Shown: one piece after another, positions 1-10,037 of the stretch
Layout: every line of letters begins with the position of its first letter
Position numbering within the stretch: the stretch's first letter is position 1
Assembly: GCF_000741705.1 (NCBI RefSeq)
Contig: NZ_JGZI01000010.1
Coordinates: 248,001-312,000 of the forward strand
Direction of reading: 5' to 3'
Source: Bifidobacterium psychraerophilum
Lineage (GTDB): Bacteria; Actinomycetota; Actinomycetes; Actinomycetales; Bifidobacteriaceae
DNA: 64,000 bases
The notes under the pieces: model-generated
What the model was told of the DNA's origin: nothing
What the model saw: the letters and a program-made list of their open reading frames with translations, nothing else
Database searches by the model: none
Made by a program: the position numbers and the translations under genes

Positions 1-334
1 CCTCTTCCGGTGGAAAGGCGCGTGACAACTCCGCCGACGACAATCCGATGCGGTTGCGGTAGGAGAAGACGTCGACCTTGCCCAGACGGTTACCGAGGAT
101 CTCCACGCTGCCTTCGCTGGGGAAACCACGGGTGCTCATCATCGACACCAGGCTGGATTTGCCGATGCCGTTGGGGCCGAACAGCACCCATTTCTCACCT
201 TGGGCGATACTCAGATTGACATCGGTGAGTATCACACGGCGCTGCCTGCGGAATTCGACACCCCTCAGGTCGAGCGCCCGCCGTGGCTCAGCCTTCACGG
301 CTTCGGCGTGATCCCCGTTGCCGACTTGATTCAT
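1..334 (-). CDS. ABC transporter ATP-binding protein (N-terminal part, cut by window edge)
   Basis: Reading the minus strand from the ATG at 334 gives 111 codons that run off the left edge. The protein has a polar start of about 20 residues and then an ABC nucleotide-binding domain with Walker A motif GPNGIGKSS near residue 50 and the phrase RLGKVDVFSYRNRIGL. The latter resembles a stand-alone actinobacterial ABC ATPase family (YlmA-like) often found without a permease. Its substrate is unknown. The Walker B and signature motifs lie outside the window. It starts 44 bases after the stop of the glycogen synthase gene and may be co-transcribed with it. The ABC ATPase call is secure; the subfamily is an inference. 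Confidence 0.85.
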   Translation of the reverse strand, partial: MNQVGNGDHAEAVKAEPRRALDLRGVEFRRQRRVILTDVNLSIAQGEKWVLFGPNGIGKSSLVSMMSTRGFPSEGSVEILGNRLGKVDVFSYRNRIGLSSAELSRAFPPEE

Positions 335-378
335 CTTCTGACACCTTCGCTTGGTAGTCGATTACACCCTGCATCAGC

Positions 379-1614
379 TCAACGCCGGCCCAAAGCCCTC
401 CGATAGACGGCGATGGTCTCCTCCGCGATGCGCTCCCATGAGAAGTGGTCACGGGCACGCTCGTATCCTGCCTTGCCCATGTCCTTCGCCCGTTCCCGGT
501 CCTCGAACATCGCATCGATCGCCCCGGCCATGTCGTGCACGAAGGCATCGGGATCCGTGGGCGTGCCTGTGCCGTCATGAAGCTGCTGCAAAGGCACCAG
601 GGAGCCGGTCACACCATCCTCCACGACCTCAGGGATACCACCTGTGGCACTTGCCACCACGGGCAGGCCGCACGCCATGGCCTCAAGATTCACGATCCCC
701 AGGGGTTCATAGATGCTGGGGCAGATGAAGACGTCGGATCCGTGCTCCAAGGCGCACAGCTCGGGACGCGACAGCATCTCCTCGATCCAGATGATATTGC
801 CGCGCTCCTCCTGGAGCTGGGCGAAACCCGACTTGACTTCGGCGGCGATCTCGGGGGTGTCCGGGGCTCCGGCGCACAGGACCACCTGGATATCGGGGGC
901 GATGAGGTGCAGGGCCTTGAGCAGATACGGCAGACCCTTCTGCCTGGTGATCCTACCGATGAACAGCAGTGTCGCCTTGCTCCGATCGATGCCGTAGCGT
1001 TCGAAGACGCCCCATGCCGGATCACCGTCATCAGGACGCACGAAGTCATCCATCGTGATGCCGTTGTGAACCACGTCGACCCGTTCCGGATCGACCTTCG
1101 GATACGCGCTCAGGATGTCCTGTTTCATGCCCGCGGAAACGGCGATGATCCGATCCGCCGACTCGTAGGCATCACGTTCCGCCCAGGAACTCAGCTGATA
1201 GCCGCCTCCGAGTTGCTCCGCCTTCCACGGGCGGAAGGGTTCCAGACTGTGCGCGGTGATGACCAGGGGGATGTCGTGCAGTTGCGCGGCCAGGCGCCCA
1301 GCCAGGCATGTGTACCAGGTATGGGCATGCACCAGGTCGGCATCGACGTCCCGTGCCATCAGCAGGTCAACGCCGAAGGTCTTGAGCACGGTGTTCGCGT
1401 CCGACAGTTCCTTCGGGACGTCGTAGCCCTGAACATCCAGGGATGGGAGTGGTCCGTCCTCCCCGCTCCGTTCGGAGGGCGATCGTGGGCCGTCGAAGGC
1501 CCTGACGGTGACATCGATACGGGAGGCGAGGACCTGAGACAATTCATCAACGTGTACGCCAGCTCCGCCGTAAACATGCGGTGGGTACTCGCGAGTCAGC
1601 AAATCGACCTTCAT
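379..1614 (-). CDS. glgA: Glycogen synthase, Corynebacterium type (possible maltose-1-phosphate synthase)
   Basis: This 411-residue GT4-family glycosyltransferase uses ADP-glucose to extend glycogen. In actinobacterial homologues (GlgM) it makes alpha-maltose-1-phosphate. The N-terminus [15 protein letters not shown] is the nucleotide-sugar/acceptor loop of the actinobacterial family, which has GGAG in place of the KTGGL loop of enterobacterial GlgA. The C-terminal Rossmann lobe carries the E-x7-E motif in [15 protein letters not shown] near residue 300-315. The ATG at 1614 follows AGAAGG at about 7 bases. The ADP-glucose donor enzyme GlgC is encoded separately at 40208-41452. Family assignment is secure; whether the product is glycogen or maltose-1-phosphate cannot be decided here. 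Confidence 0.92.
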   Translation of the reverse strand: MKVDLLTREYPPHVYGGAGVHVDELSQVLASRIDVTVRAFDGPRSPSERSGEDGPLPSLDVQGYDVPKELSDANTVLKTFGVDLLMARDVDADLVHAHTWYTCLAGRLAAQLHDIPLVITAHSLEPFRPWKAEQLGGGYQLSSWAERDAYESADRIIAVSAGMKQDILSAYPKVDPERVDVVHNGITMDDFVRPDDGDPAWGVFERYGIDRSKATLLFIGRITRQKGLPYLLKALHLIAPDIQVVLCAGAPDTPEIAAEVKSGFAQLQEERGNIIWIEEMLSRPELCALEHGSDVFICPSIYEPLGIVNLEAMACGLPVVASATGGIPEVVEDGVTGSLVPLQQLHDGTGTPTDPDAFVHDMAGAIDAMFEDRERAKDMGKAGYERARDHFSWERIAEETIAVYRRALGRR

Positions 1615-1765
1615 AGTGTGCCTTCTCTCTCTGCATTATCGCAGTCGCTTGTATTGCACAGTCATGTCGTACACAGGTGTTGTCTCACACGGTCGCATCC
1701 CAAGGCAATCGCATCGTTCACAAGCAAGCACATCCCGCACGATGTCACGTCAGGCCGAGGGCGAC

Positions 1766-2218
1766 CTAGACGGCGGCACCATAATCATCGAGATTAGGGT
1801 TCTCATGAGGCGATCCCCCGACGAAGAACAGGCTGAGCACACCCACCGCGAATACGGCGGAGATGGTGATCACCAGCCACAGTGGCACGCTTGACAGCCA
1901 CATGATCACCAGGAAGGCGATGCAGGCGGCAACGATCAGCACCCAGCTGATCAGTCGCATCCATTGCCTTGGTGAATGTGGCATGTGCATCGGATTCTCG
2001 TTGCGCTGTTGCTGATCGACCTGAACCGCATCGAGATCGGTGCCACCGGAGGGCTTCCATTCGGCACTCTCATGGTTCTGCAATCGCCTCGAACGCTCCT
2101 GCAAGGCATGCTCGTCGATCATGCCTGAGCGGCCACGCCCATTGCTCTGATCATATTGGCTCGGAATGCCTTTCTGATTACTCCGGGCCTGTGCACGTCG
2201 GGCTGCGCGGTTTGCCAT
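1766..2218 (-). CDS. Small membrane protein of unknown function
   Basis: The 150-residue protein has a basic N-terminus (MANRAARRAQARSNQKG), a polar, probably disordered stretch to about residue 80, two closely spaced transmembrane helices at about 88-109 and 112-133, and a short acidic tail. The helical hairpin with a basic N-terminus suggests the long tail faces the cytoplasm. A strong ribosome binding site, AGGGAGGA, lies 8 bases before the ATG. It sits between glgA and gltD on the same strand. I do not recognise the family; the length, codon use and ribosome binding site support a real gene. Confidence 0.75.
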   Translation of the reverse strand: MANRAARRAQARSNQKGIPSQYDQSNGRGRSGMIDEHALQERSRRLQNHESAEWKPSGGTDLDAVQVDQQQRNENPMHMPHSPRQWMRLISWVLIVAACIAFLVIMWLSSVPLWLVITISAVFAVGVLSLFFVGGSPHENPNLDDYGAAV

Positions 2219-2330
2219 TCGGAAATCCTCCCTGTTCCACAGTATGCGGAAACTACCTGTGTTCGAGATCTATCGTCGCTGTGCGATCTTCCCGGGCCGC
2301 ATCCGACCCTCCGTTGGGAATACCACCAGT

Positions 2331-3863
2331 CTAGCGCGGGAGCATCATCGGGCGCTGCGAAGCCACGACGGGGGCCGGAAGCTCGGTGCCGCCGGTAAGG
2401 AAATCGTCCACTGCCGCCGCGCAACTGCGACCTTCCGAGATCGCCCACACCACGAGGGACTGTCCACGTCCGGCATCGCCGCACGCGAAGACCCCATCCT
2501 GGCTGGTGGCGAAGTGATCGTCACGTGCCACATTCCCTCTCGGGTCGAGCTCGACAGGCACCTGATCGACCAGCGTGGTCGTATCGGGATGCAGGAAGCC
2601 GACCGAGATGAGTACCAGATCGGCGGGCAGCACGCGGTCGGTGCCTTCCTGCCGTGTGAAGGGGCCGTTGTCGCCAGGTGCCACATCCACGACCCGAAGG
2701 CCGGTGATGTGCCCTTGCTCATCGGCCAGGAAACCATCGACCGCGGTGTTCTCGGTGATGTTGACTTCCGCGCCTTTGGCATCGTCATCCAAGAATTCTA
2801 CGGAATCGGTGCTGTACAGATAGGTGCCGCCCTCTTCCATCGAGGAGGTTTTCTGGTAGGTGCGTGCATAGGTGGGCCAGGGATTCGCATCGGGGCGATC
2901 CGCTGGCTCCTGCGGCATGATCTGCAGCACGGTGACCGACTTCGCGCCTTGTCTCAATGATGTTCCGAGGCAATCGGAACCGGTGTCTCCACCGCCGATG
3001 ACGATCACATGCTTGTCCTTCGCCGTGATGTCGTTGACCGGCTGCTTGCCCCAGACACGACGCGTGGCATCCGGCAGGAAGTCCATCGCGTAGTGGATGC
3101 CGTCGAGTTCGCGTCCCGTGATCGAGATGTTGCGCGGAACGGTCGATCCTATGGCCACGACCACCGCATCATAACGGCTGCGCAGGTCGTCCCAGGTGAT
3201 GTCCTTGCCGATTTCGGTATTCGTCCTGAATCGCGTGCCTTCGGCTTCCATCTGCTCGACGCGCTGGTCGAGCAGGCTCTTGTCGAGTTTGAAGTTCGGA
3301 ATACCATAGCGCATCAGACCGCCGATGGCGTCGGCGCGCTCATAGACGACCACGGTGTGCCCCGCGCGCGTCAGCTGCTGGGCGCAGGCGAGGCCCGCGG
3401 GGCCGGAACCCACCACGGCCACGGTCATATCGGTGAGGCGCTGCGGCGGCTGCGGCTTGACGTAGTCCAGCTTCCAGGCCTGATCGATGATCGTCTGCTC
3501 GTCCAGCTTGATCATCGTGGGCGGTTGGTGGATACCCAGTACGCAGGCCTGCTCGCAGGGTGCCGGGCAGATGCGTCCGGTGACCTCCGGGAAGTTGTTC
3601 GTCACGGAGAGCCTGTTGTAGGCGTCCTCCCACTTCTCCTGGCTTACCAGGTCATTGAACTCGGGGATGATGTTCCCCAAGGGGCAGCCCGTCATGCAGA
3701 AGGGTGTGCCGCAGTCCATGCAACGGTTGGCCTGGGTCGTGGTCCAAGGCTGCTGACCGACTTCGGCATGCACATCGAACCAGTCCTGAATACGTTCGTT
3801 GACCGGACGCTCCGCAAGCTCCCGCCGGGTGCGTACCTTCAAAAATCCTCTGGGATCTCCCAT
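2331..3863 (-). CDS. gltD: Glutamate synthase small (beta) subunit, NADPH-dependent
   Basis: This 510-residue flavoprotein takes electrons from NADPH and passes them to GltB, which makes two glutamates from glutamine and 2-oxoglutarate. Near the N-terminus are two cysteine clusters for [4Fe-4S] centres, [14 protein letters not shown] and CPAPCEQAC. An FAD-binding [13 protein letters not shown] follows at about 150 and a nucleotide-binding GGGDTGSDC at about 290. All expected residues are present and the length is normal. The start is one base after the gltB stop, so translation is probably coupled. GAAGGAG lies 9 bases before the ATG. Confidence 0.97.
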   Translation of the reverse strand: MGDPRGFLKVRTRRELAERPVNERIQDWFDVHAEVGQQPWTTTQANRCMDCGTPFCMTGCPLGNIIPEFNDLVSQEKWEDAYNRLSVTNNFPEVTGRICPAPCEQACVLGIHQPPTMIKLDEQTIIDQAWKLDYVKPQPPQRLTDMTVAVVGSGPAGLACAQQLTRAGHTVVVYERADAIGGLMRYGIPNFKLDKSLLDQRVEQMEAEGTRFRTNTEIGKDITWDDLRSRYDAVVVAIGSTVPRNISITGRELDGIHYAMDFLPDATRRVWGKQPVNDITAKDKHVIVIGGGDTGSDCLGTSLRQGAKSVTVLQIMPQEPADRPDANPWPTYARTYQKTSSMEEGGTYLYSTDSVEFLDDDAKGAEVNITENTAVDGFLADEQGHITGLRVVDVAPGDNGPFTRQEGTDRVLPADLVLISVGFLHPDTTTLVDQVPVELDPRGNVARDDHFATSQDGVFACGDAGRGQSLVVWAISEGRSCAAAVDDFLTGGTELPAPVVASQRPMMLPR

Positions 3864-3864
3864 A

Positions 3865-6800
3865 TCAGTGAGCTCCTTCCATCACGCGCTCGTACACATT
3901 CTCCCAAGCACCTGGTTCGTTGAAATCTACCTGGTCACGCTGTGCCTGCTCCATGACCTTGGTCATGGCCAGATACTGCGTGGGCACCACATGGGTGAAG
4001 CGCGAAACCGCGCCGTCCCAGTCCTCAAGCAATGCTGCTGCGGTCTGTGATCCGCTTTCCTCGGCATGCTGTTTCACGAGTTCATGGACGATCTTCGCAT
4101 GCTTCTCGTCAAGGGGCCGGAACTGCAGGGTTCCGTTGGATGCGGCACTTGGATTCACATTCGCCATATCCAGATCCAGTACGTAGGCATTGCCGCCGGA
4201 GAATCCTGCTCCGAAGTTCCTGCCCGTAGCGCCCAGCACCAGGACGGTGCCGCCGGTCATGTACTCGCAGCCGTGGTCGCCGACGCCCTCCACCACGAAG
4301 GTGGCGCCACCGTTGCGGACGGCGAAGCGTTCACCGGCCTTGCCCGCCACGAACATCTGACCGGATGTCGCTCCGAAGCCCGTGACATTGCCGCATATGA
4401 CGTTGGTATGGGGATCGAACTCTATATCCTCTTCGGGGCGCACGATGATACGTCCTCCGGACAGGCCTTTGCCCGCATAGTCATTGACCTCGCCATATAC
4501 ACGCAGCGTTTCCCCGCGAGGGATGAACGCTCCGAGCGACTGACCGCCCGAACCGTGCAGGGTGAGATCGATGGTGTCATCCGGCAGGCCTTCGGCCTGA
4601 TAACGCTTGGTGATCTCATAACCGAGCATGGTGCCGACGGTACGGTTCACATTGCGGATCGGCAGTTCGATGCGCACCGGCTCCTTGCGGTCCAAAGCCG
4701 ATTGGGCCAGGGCGATGAACTTGTTGTCGATGGCCTTGTCGAGATCATGCTTCTGATCGATGGTGTGGTGCAGCACGGTGCCCGGTGTGGGGCCGGCAGG
4801 CATCAGCACATTGCTCAGATCTATGCCTCCGGATTTCCAACGCTTGATGGCTTCGTTCTGATCCAGGCACTCGACGTGGCCAACGGCCTCTTCCAGGCTT
4901 CTGAAACCGAGCTGGGCCAGGATCTCCCGCACCTCCTCGGCGATGAACATGAAGAAGTTCACCACATGCTCAGGCTTGCCGGTGAAGCGTGCGCGCAACT
5001 CGGGATCCTGCGTGGCGATGCCCTGCGGGCAGGTGTTCTTATGGCAGGCGCGCATCATGACGCAGCCTTCGACCATCAGCGCCGCCGTTGCGAAGCCGAA
5101 TTCCTCAGCACCGAGCAGAGCCGCGACGACCACATCACGTCCGGTCTTCAACTCACCGTCGCACTGCACGACGATTCTGCTTCGCAGTCCATTGAGGATC
5201 AGCGTCTGCTGCGTTTCCGAAAGACCTATCTCCCAAGGGGTTCCCGCATGCTTGATCGCATTCAGCGGGGCCGCTCCGGTTCCACCGTCGTAGCCCGAGA
5301 TCAGCACGACGTCGGCATGGCATTTCGCGACGCCTGCCGCAATGGTGCCCACGCCGAATTCCGAGACCAGCTTCACATGGATGCGGGCCTTGGGATTGGC
5401 CATCTTCGCATCGTTGATGAGCTGCTTGAGATCTTCGATCGAGTAGATGTCGTGATGCGGTGGTGGTGAAATCAGCTCGACGCCGGGTGTCGCATGACGG
5501 ACCTTGGCGATCCACGGCGGGACCTTGGCGCCGGGCAGATGCCCTCCCTCTCCCGGTTTGGCTCCCTGGGCCAGTTTGATCTGCAGGTCGGTGGCGGAAA
5601 CGAGGTAATCGCTCGTCACACCGAATCTTGCGGAGGCGATCTGCTTGATGCGGCTCGTGCGTGCAGGATCGTTGATGCGATCGTCGGATTCCCCACCTTC
5701 ACCGGAATTGGACCGTGCACCCAACTGGTTCATCGCGATGGCGAGCGTCTCATGCGCCTCCTGGGAGATCGAGCCATAGCTCATGGCACCTGTGGAGAAG
5801 CGCTTGACGATTTCGCTCGCGGATTCGACCTCGCTGATGTCGATCGGCTTGCGCTTCGAATCGAATTGCATCAGTCCGCGCAGGGTCATCAATCGGTTGG
5901 AGGTGTCATTGACATGATCCGAGTACTGCTTGAACATCTCGTAGTTGCCGCGTTGCGTGGACTGCTGCAGCAGGAATATCGCGTCGGGATCGTTCAGATG
6001 GTCCTCGCCGGTGCGCCTCCACTTGTAGTCCCCACCGGTCCGCAGATTGCGATGCGGACGGGCGGTCCATTGGTTCGGATAGGCGACGCGGTGGCGTATC
6101 GCCACCTCCTCTGCGAGTTCCTGCAGGCCGATGCCGCCGACGCGCGAGGTGGTGCCGGTGAAATATTCCTCAACCGTCTTCTCATCCAGACCGACGGCTT
6201 CGAAGAGCTGCGATCCACGGTAGGACATGATGGTGCTCACACCCATTTTGCTCATGATTTTGAGCACGCCCGTGCTCAGCGCGGCGATGAGGTTCTTCGA
6301 GGCCTTCTCCGAGGTGACGGAAAGGTATCCCTTACCGGCAAGATTCTCGACCGATTCCAAGGCGAGGTAGGGATTGACGCAGGCGGCGCCGTAGGCGATC
6401 AGCAAGGCCACATGGTGCACTTCGCGGACATCTCCCGCTTCGACGGCGAGCGATACCTGGGTGCGCGTATGTCGGCGGAGCAGGTGGTGCTGCACGGCGC
6501 TCGTCAGCAGCAGGGACGGGATGGGGCCCCATGTGTGGTTCGAATCACGATCCGACAGCACGATGAAATTCTTGCCTGCTGCGATCGCGGCATCGACCTC
6601 CTCGAATATCTCATCGAGCCGCTGTTTCATCGCGTCGCCGCCACCGGCCACCTGGTACAGGCCTTTGATGGTGTATGGCTTGTAATACCCGCCGAGGATC
6701 TTGGCCTTGTCGAGACGCTTGAGCTGGGCCATCTGATCGGAATCGACCACGGGCAGGGGAATGAGGATCTTCTTCGCATGCAGCTCCGAATCCTCAAGCA

Positions 6801-8436
6801 GGTTCGGCTCGGGGCCGATGGCGGATTCGAGGCAGGTGACGATCTCCTCGCGTTCCCAATCCAGAGGAGGATTGGTCACCTGGGCGAATTTCTGCGTGAA
6901 GTAATCGAAGAGCATGCGTGAGCGTGAGGAGAGCACCGCCATGGGCGCATCGTTGCCCATCGAGCCCAGAGGCTCCTTGCCTGTGTTCGCCATCGGTGCC
7001 AGCAGCAGCTTCAGATCCTCTTCGGTGTATCCGAAGGCCCGCTGCCTGCGCTGTACGGACATACCGGAGTGGCTGACGTGCTCGCGTGCCGGCAGTTCGT
7101 TCATCTCGACACTGTTGCCTTCGACCCATTGCCTGTATGGATGCTGCGCCGCAAGATCGGATTTGATCTCATCATCGGGGACGATGCGGCCCTGCTGCGT
7201 GTCCACCAGGAACATATGCCCGGGCTCAAGGCGCCCTTTCGCGACGATCTCGCTCTGGGGGATCTCGTTGAGCACACCGGCCTCGGAAGCCAGAACCACA
7301 TGGCCGTCCTTGGTGAGCTGCCAACGTCCCGGTCGCAGACCGTTGCGGTCGAGCTGCGCACCGACCACATTGCCATCGGTGAACACGATGTTCGCAGGAC
7401 CGTCCCAAGGCTCGATCAGCGTGTTGTTGTATTCGTAGAAGGCCCTGATCTCCGGGTCGAGCGACTTGTCCTTCTCCCATGCGGGAGGAAGCATCATCAG
7501 CACCGCATGGGGCATCGAACGTCCAGCCAGATACAGCAGCTCAAGGGTTTCGTCGAAGGTGCCGGAATCCGAATACCCCGGGGTGTTGATCGGCAGCAGG
7601 GGTGCCATATCACCGATCTCGGCCGAACGCAGTCGGCCTTCGCGTGCGGAGACCCAGTTCCGGTTCCCCTGGATCGTGTTGATCTCACCATTGTGGGCGA
7701 GGAGCCTGAAGGGCTGTGCCAGGGGCCAGCTCGGGAAGGTATTGGTCGAGAAACGGGAATGCACGATGGCGATCAGGGCCTTCATGCGTGTGTCGGAAAG
7801 ATCGGTGAAGAAGGGCTGCAGCTGCTTGGTCGTCAGCATGCCCTTGTAGGTCAGCGTCCTTGTGGAGAGTGATGCGAAGTACACACCGACCTCATGCTCG
7901 GCACGCTTGCGCACGCGGAAGACGCGGCGTTCAAGCGCGAAACCCTCAAGCGATTCGTCATCCGAAGCGAGCAGCAGTGTTTTGAAGGAAGGCATGGTCG
8001 CCAGGGCCTGCAGTCCGAGTCCGTCGGGATTCGTCGGGACCACCCGCCATGCCAGGACCTTAAGACCCTCATCCTCGGCTATCGCCGCGATTGCCTGTTC
8101 CTGCTGGCTGCTCGCCGCTATGTCACGGTCGAGGAAAGCGATACCGGCGGCATACTTCCCCAACTCGGGCAATTCCACATCGATGGTGGCCCGCATGAAC
8201 TCATCCGGCATGCTGACCAGGATGCCGGCACCATCACCGGTGTTCTCCTCCGCCCCGACGGCGCCGCGGTGATCGAGGTTCATCAACACTTCGATCGCGT
8301 TCTCGACAATGCGTCGTTCCGGCACTTTGTTGAGCGTGGCAACCATACCAACACCGCAGGCGTCATGCTCCGCATTCGGGTCGTACATCCCGTGTGGAGC
8401 GTGGATCGTGAGATCTAGCGGGGCTTTTAAGGTCAC
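3865..8436 (-). CDS. gltB: Glutamate synthase large (alpha) subunit
   Basis: The large subunit holds an N-terminal glutaminase domain, an FMN/[3Fe-4S] synthase domain and a C-terminal beta-helix (GXGXG) domain. The catalytic cysteine lies in YDPNAEHDACGVG at residue 27, behind a short propeptide. The [3Fe-4S] cysteines are in CVMMRACHKNTCPQG. I prefer the GTG at 8436 (1523 residues), because AGAGGTGAT, close to the full anti-SD complement, lies 5-6 bases upstream. A GTG at 8445 overlaps that same site. Together with gltD it assimilates ammonia downstream of glutamine synthetase. The length matches the family. Confidence 0.97.
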   Translation of the reverse strand: MTLKAPLDLTIHAPHGMYDPNAEHDACGVGMVATLNKVPERRIVENAIEVLMNLDHRGAVGAEENTGDGAGILVSMPDEFMRATIDVELPELGKYAAGIAFLDRDIAASSQQEQAIAAIAEDEGLKVLAWRVVPTNPDGLGLQALATMPSFKTLLLASDDESLEGFALERRVFRVRKRAEHEVGVYFASLSTRTLTYKGMLTTKQLQPFFTDLSDTRMKALIAIVHSRFSTNTFPSWPLAQPFRLLAHNGEINTIQGNRNWVSAREGRLRSAEIGDMAPLLPINTPGYSDSGTFDETLELLYLAGRSMPHAVLMMLPPAWEKDKSLDPEIRAFYEYNNTLIEPWDGPANIVFTDGNVVGAQLDRNGLRPGRWQLTKDGHVVLASEAGVLNEIPQSEIVAKGRLEPGHMFLVDTQQGRIVPDDEIKSDLAAQHPYRQWVEGNSVEMNELPAREHVSHSGMSVQRRQRAFGYTEEDLKLLLAPMANTGKEPLGSMGNDAPMAVLSSRSRMLFDYFTQKFAQVTNPPLDWEREEIVTCLESAIGPEPNLLEDSELHAKKILIPLPVVDSDQMAQLKRLDKAKILGGYYKPYTIKGLYQVAGGGDAMKQRLDEIFEEVDAAIAAGKNFIVLSDRDSNHTWGPIPSLLLTSAVQHHLLRRHTRTQVSLAVEAGDVREVHHVALLIAYGAACVNPYLALESVENLAGKGYLSVTSEKASKNLIAALSTGVLKIMSKMGVSTIMSYRGSQLFEAVGLDEKTVEEYFTGTTSRVGGIGLQELAEEVAIRHRVAYPNQWTARPHRNLRTGGDYKWRRTGEDHLNDPDAIFLLQQSTQRGNYEMFKQYSDHVNDTSNRLMTLRGLMQFDSKRKPIDISEVESASEIVKRFSTGAMSYGSISQEAHETLAIAMNQLGARSNSGEGGESDDRINDPARTSRIKQIASARFGVTSDYLVSATDLQIKLAQGAKPGEGGHLPGAKVPPWIAKVRHATPGVELISPPPHHDIYSIEDLKQLINDAKMANPKARIHVKLVSEFGVGTIAAGVAKCHADVVLISGYDGGTGAAPLNAIKHAGTPWEIGLSETQQTLILNGLRSRIVVQCDGELKTGRDVVVAALLGAEEFGFATAALMVEGCVMMRACHKNTCPQGIATQDPELRARFTGKPEHVVNFFMFIAEEVREILAQLGFRSLEEAVGHVECLDQNEAIKRWKSGGIDLSNVLMPAGPTPGTVLHHTIDQKHDLDKAIDNKFIALAQSALDRKEPVRIELPIRNVNRTVGTMLGYEITKRYQAEGLPDDTIDLTLHGSGGQSLGAFIPRGETLRVYGEVNDYAGKGLSGGRIIVRPEEDIEFDPHTNVICGNVTGFGATSGQMFVAGKAGERFAVRNGGATFVVEGVGDHGCEYMTGGTVLVLGATGRNFGAGFSGGNAYVLDLDMANVNPSAASNGTLQFRPLDEKHAKIVHELVKQHAEESGSQTAAALLEDWDGAVSRFTHVVPTQYLAMTKVMEQAQRDQVDFNEPGAWENVYERVMEGAH

Positions 8437-8699
8437 CGAAATCACCTCTTCTGTGGGTAAAGGAGAACCGAAAGGGTCTCATTGACATTCCTTCACAGAT
8501 TACAGCGTGCATACGTCAAAGCTTGTTTTTGCGTCCAAATTACGGCGGAGCGAGTCGTTGCGGAAGGGTTGACTTACTCGAAACACAAGCAATATCAACA
8601 AATCGGCACTACTTGTTCACACAACACCCGCAGCTCATCCCAGGGCGGATTCGTCTGCATCACCATGCTGCCGGGTCTGACGCGCCTGTTCCAGGACGG
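8437..8699. other. Intergenic region upstream of gltBD
   Basis: These 263 bases between the gltB start and the hemW stop must hold the gltBD promoter and any nitrogen control site. The part next to gltB is the strong ribosome binding site. I found no convincing -10/-35 pair, attenuator hairpin or small gene. The short open frames here lack ribosome binding sites and any family resemblance. Confidence 0.5.
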
Positions 8700-9923
8700 T
8701 CAGTAAGCCACCGAGTCCAGCACACGGCTTATCAGGGCGTCATTGAGCAGACGTCCACGAAGTGTCGGCACAATCACCGAGGAAGGCTCTTCGATAAGCC
8801 CCTCGTCACACAAGCGGCGCAATACCGCAGGCTCAGGTGTCGAGGCGGCGACTTCCTCGATGCGGGACAGGGGCAATCCCTCCCGCAGCCGCAGGCCGAG
8901 CATCACGGTCTCTTCGATATTCGCGGTGCGGTCGATACGCTCGGTATCCTTCCATGGCAGGGCGTCCTGATTCAGCTGATGAGCCCAAACACGTGGGAAA
9001 GCGATATCCCAGGCTCTGATGCCGAAGCACTCTTCGGCATCCTGCGTCGCCGCGCCTTCACCGTGCAGGTGCCGACCTTCGGTCTGGGCGTAATGGGAAT
9101 GTGCGCCCGGGCCTATGGCGGCCCAGTCCACATTGCGCCAATACCCGAGATTATGCCGCGACTCGAAACCCGGCTTCGCCCAGTTGGAGATCTCGTACCA
9201 ATGCAGACCACGGGCACTGAAGAGACGGTCGGCGATCTCGTACTTGCTGGCCTCGTCGTCATCATCAGGTGCCGGCAGCTCGCCGCGCCGCACCTGGCGT
9301 CCCATTTTCGTGGTCGGTTCCAGGGAAAGCGCATAGGCGGAAATATGGTTGACATCCAGCGCCAATGCGGTTTCGACGCTCACGCGCCAATCCTCGACGC
9401 TCTCCCCCGGCGTGCCATAGATCAGATCCACACTGACCTCAAGACCGACGCGCTGTGCATCGGCAACATGCTCGCTGACATTCTCGGGCGTATGCGTGCG
9501 ATCCAATGTGTGCAGCACATGCGGCACGGCCGACTGCATGCCGAATGAAATCCTGGTGAATCCGCCGTCTTTCAGGGTTGCCACATACGATTCATCGACC
9601 GTATCGGGATTCGCCTCGGTGGTGATCTCGGCACCGTCTTCGATACCCCAGATGTCACCGGCGGCCTTCACCAGAGCGACCAGATCCTCGGCTGCCAGCG
9701 TCGTCGGTGTGCCGCCGCCGAAGAAGATCGTCGAGATCGGCGGTTCCTCGATGCCGTGTTCAAGCTGCCACCGCTTGAGGATATGCATTTCGCGGATCGC
9801 CATCTGGGCGAAATTCGACCTGCTGGCACCCTCGCCGAGATCCGTCGCCGTATAGGTGTTGAAATCACAGTATCCGCAGCGCCGAAGGCAAAACGGTACG
9901 TGTATGTACAACTCGTAGGTCAC
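8700..9923 (-). CDS. hemW: Radical SAM protein HemW (heme chaperone, HemN-like)
   Basis: The 407-residue protein begins TYELYIHVPFCLRRCGYCDFNTYT, with the radical-SAM cysteines at about residues 12, 16 and 19 and the aromatic residue after the second cysteine. IFFGGGTPT and the HemW-type C-terminal domain follow. Proteins of this family were long annotated as oxygen-independent coproporphyrinogen oxidase; many are now regarded as heme-trafficking proteins. CxxxCxxC followed by DFN rather than the extra HemN cysteine supports HemW. The start is GTG behind GAGGGG. It follows lepA, the usual actinobacterial order. Confidence 0.93.
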   Translation of the reverse strand: MTYELYIHVPFCLRRCGYCDFNTYTATDLGEGASRSNFAQMAIREMHILKRWQLEHGIEEPPISTIFFGGGTPTTLAAEDLVALVKAAGDIWGIEDGAEITTEANPDTVDESYVATLKDGGFTRISFGMQSAVPHVLHTLDRTHTPENVSEHVADAQRVGLEVSVDLIYGTPGESVEDWRVSVETALALDVNHISAYALSLEPTTKMGRQVRRGELPAPDDDDEASKYEIADRLFSARGLHWYEISNWAKPGFESRHNLGYWRNVDWAAIGPGAHSHYAQTEGRHLHGEGAATQDAEECFGIRAWDIAFPRVWAHQLNQDALPWKDTERIDRTANIEETVMLGLRLREGLPLSRIEEVAASTPEPAVLRRLCDEGLIEEPSSVIVPTLRGRLLNDALISRVLDSVAY

Positions 9924-10037
9924 GGTTCATCCCCTCCCCGGCGTCCAGGTGGTGGCCGCATCGGCATGACGCCGTCCCGCCTGCCGCCCGCCTTCATACA
10001 TGCCCGGCGAAACGGCCATCCCCTGCCGCATGGACGC

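Noticed and set aside
445-1797. Long plus-strand open frame (450 codons) opposite glgA
   Set aside because: It is the antisense of a recognised gene, has arginine/histidine-rich composition with no family resemblance, and is explained by high GC content.
4066-8418. Several long plus-strand open frames opposite gltB (for example 4066-5469, 5494-6921, 7069-7872)
   Set aside because: They are shadows of the gltB coding strand. None has a ribosome binding site or a recognisable domain.
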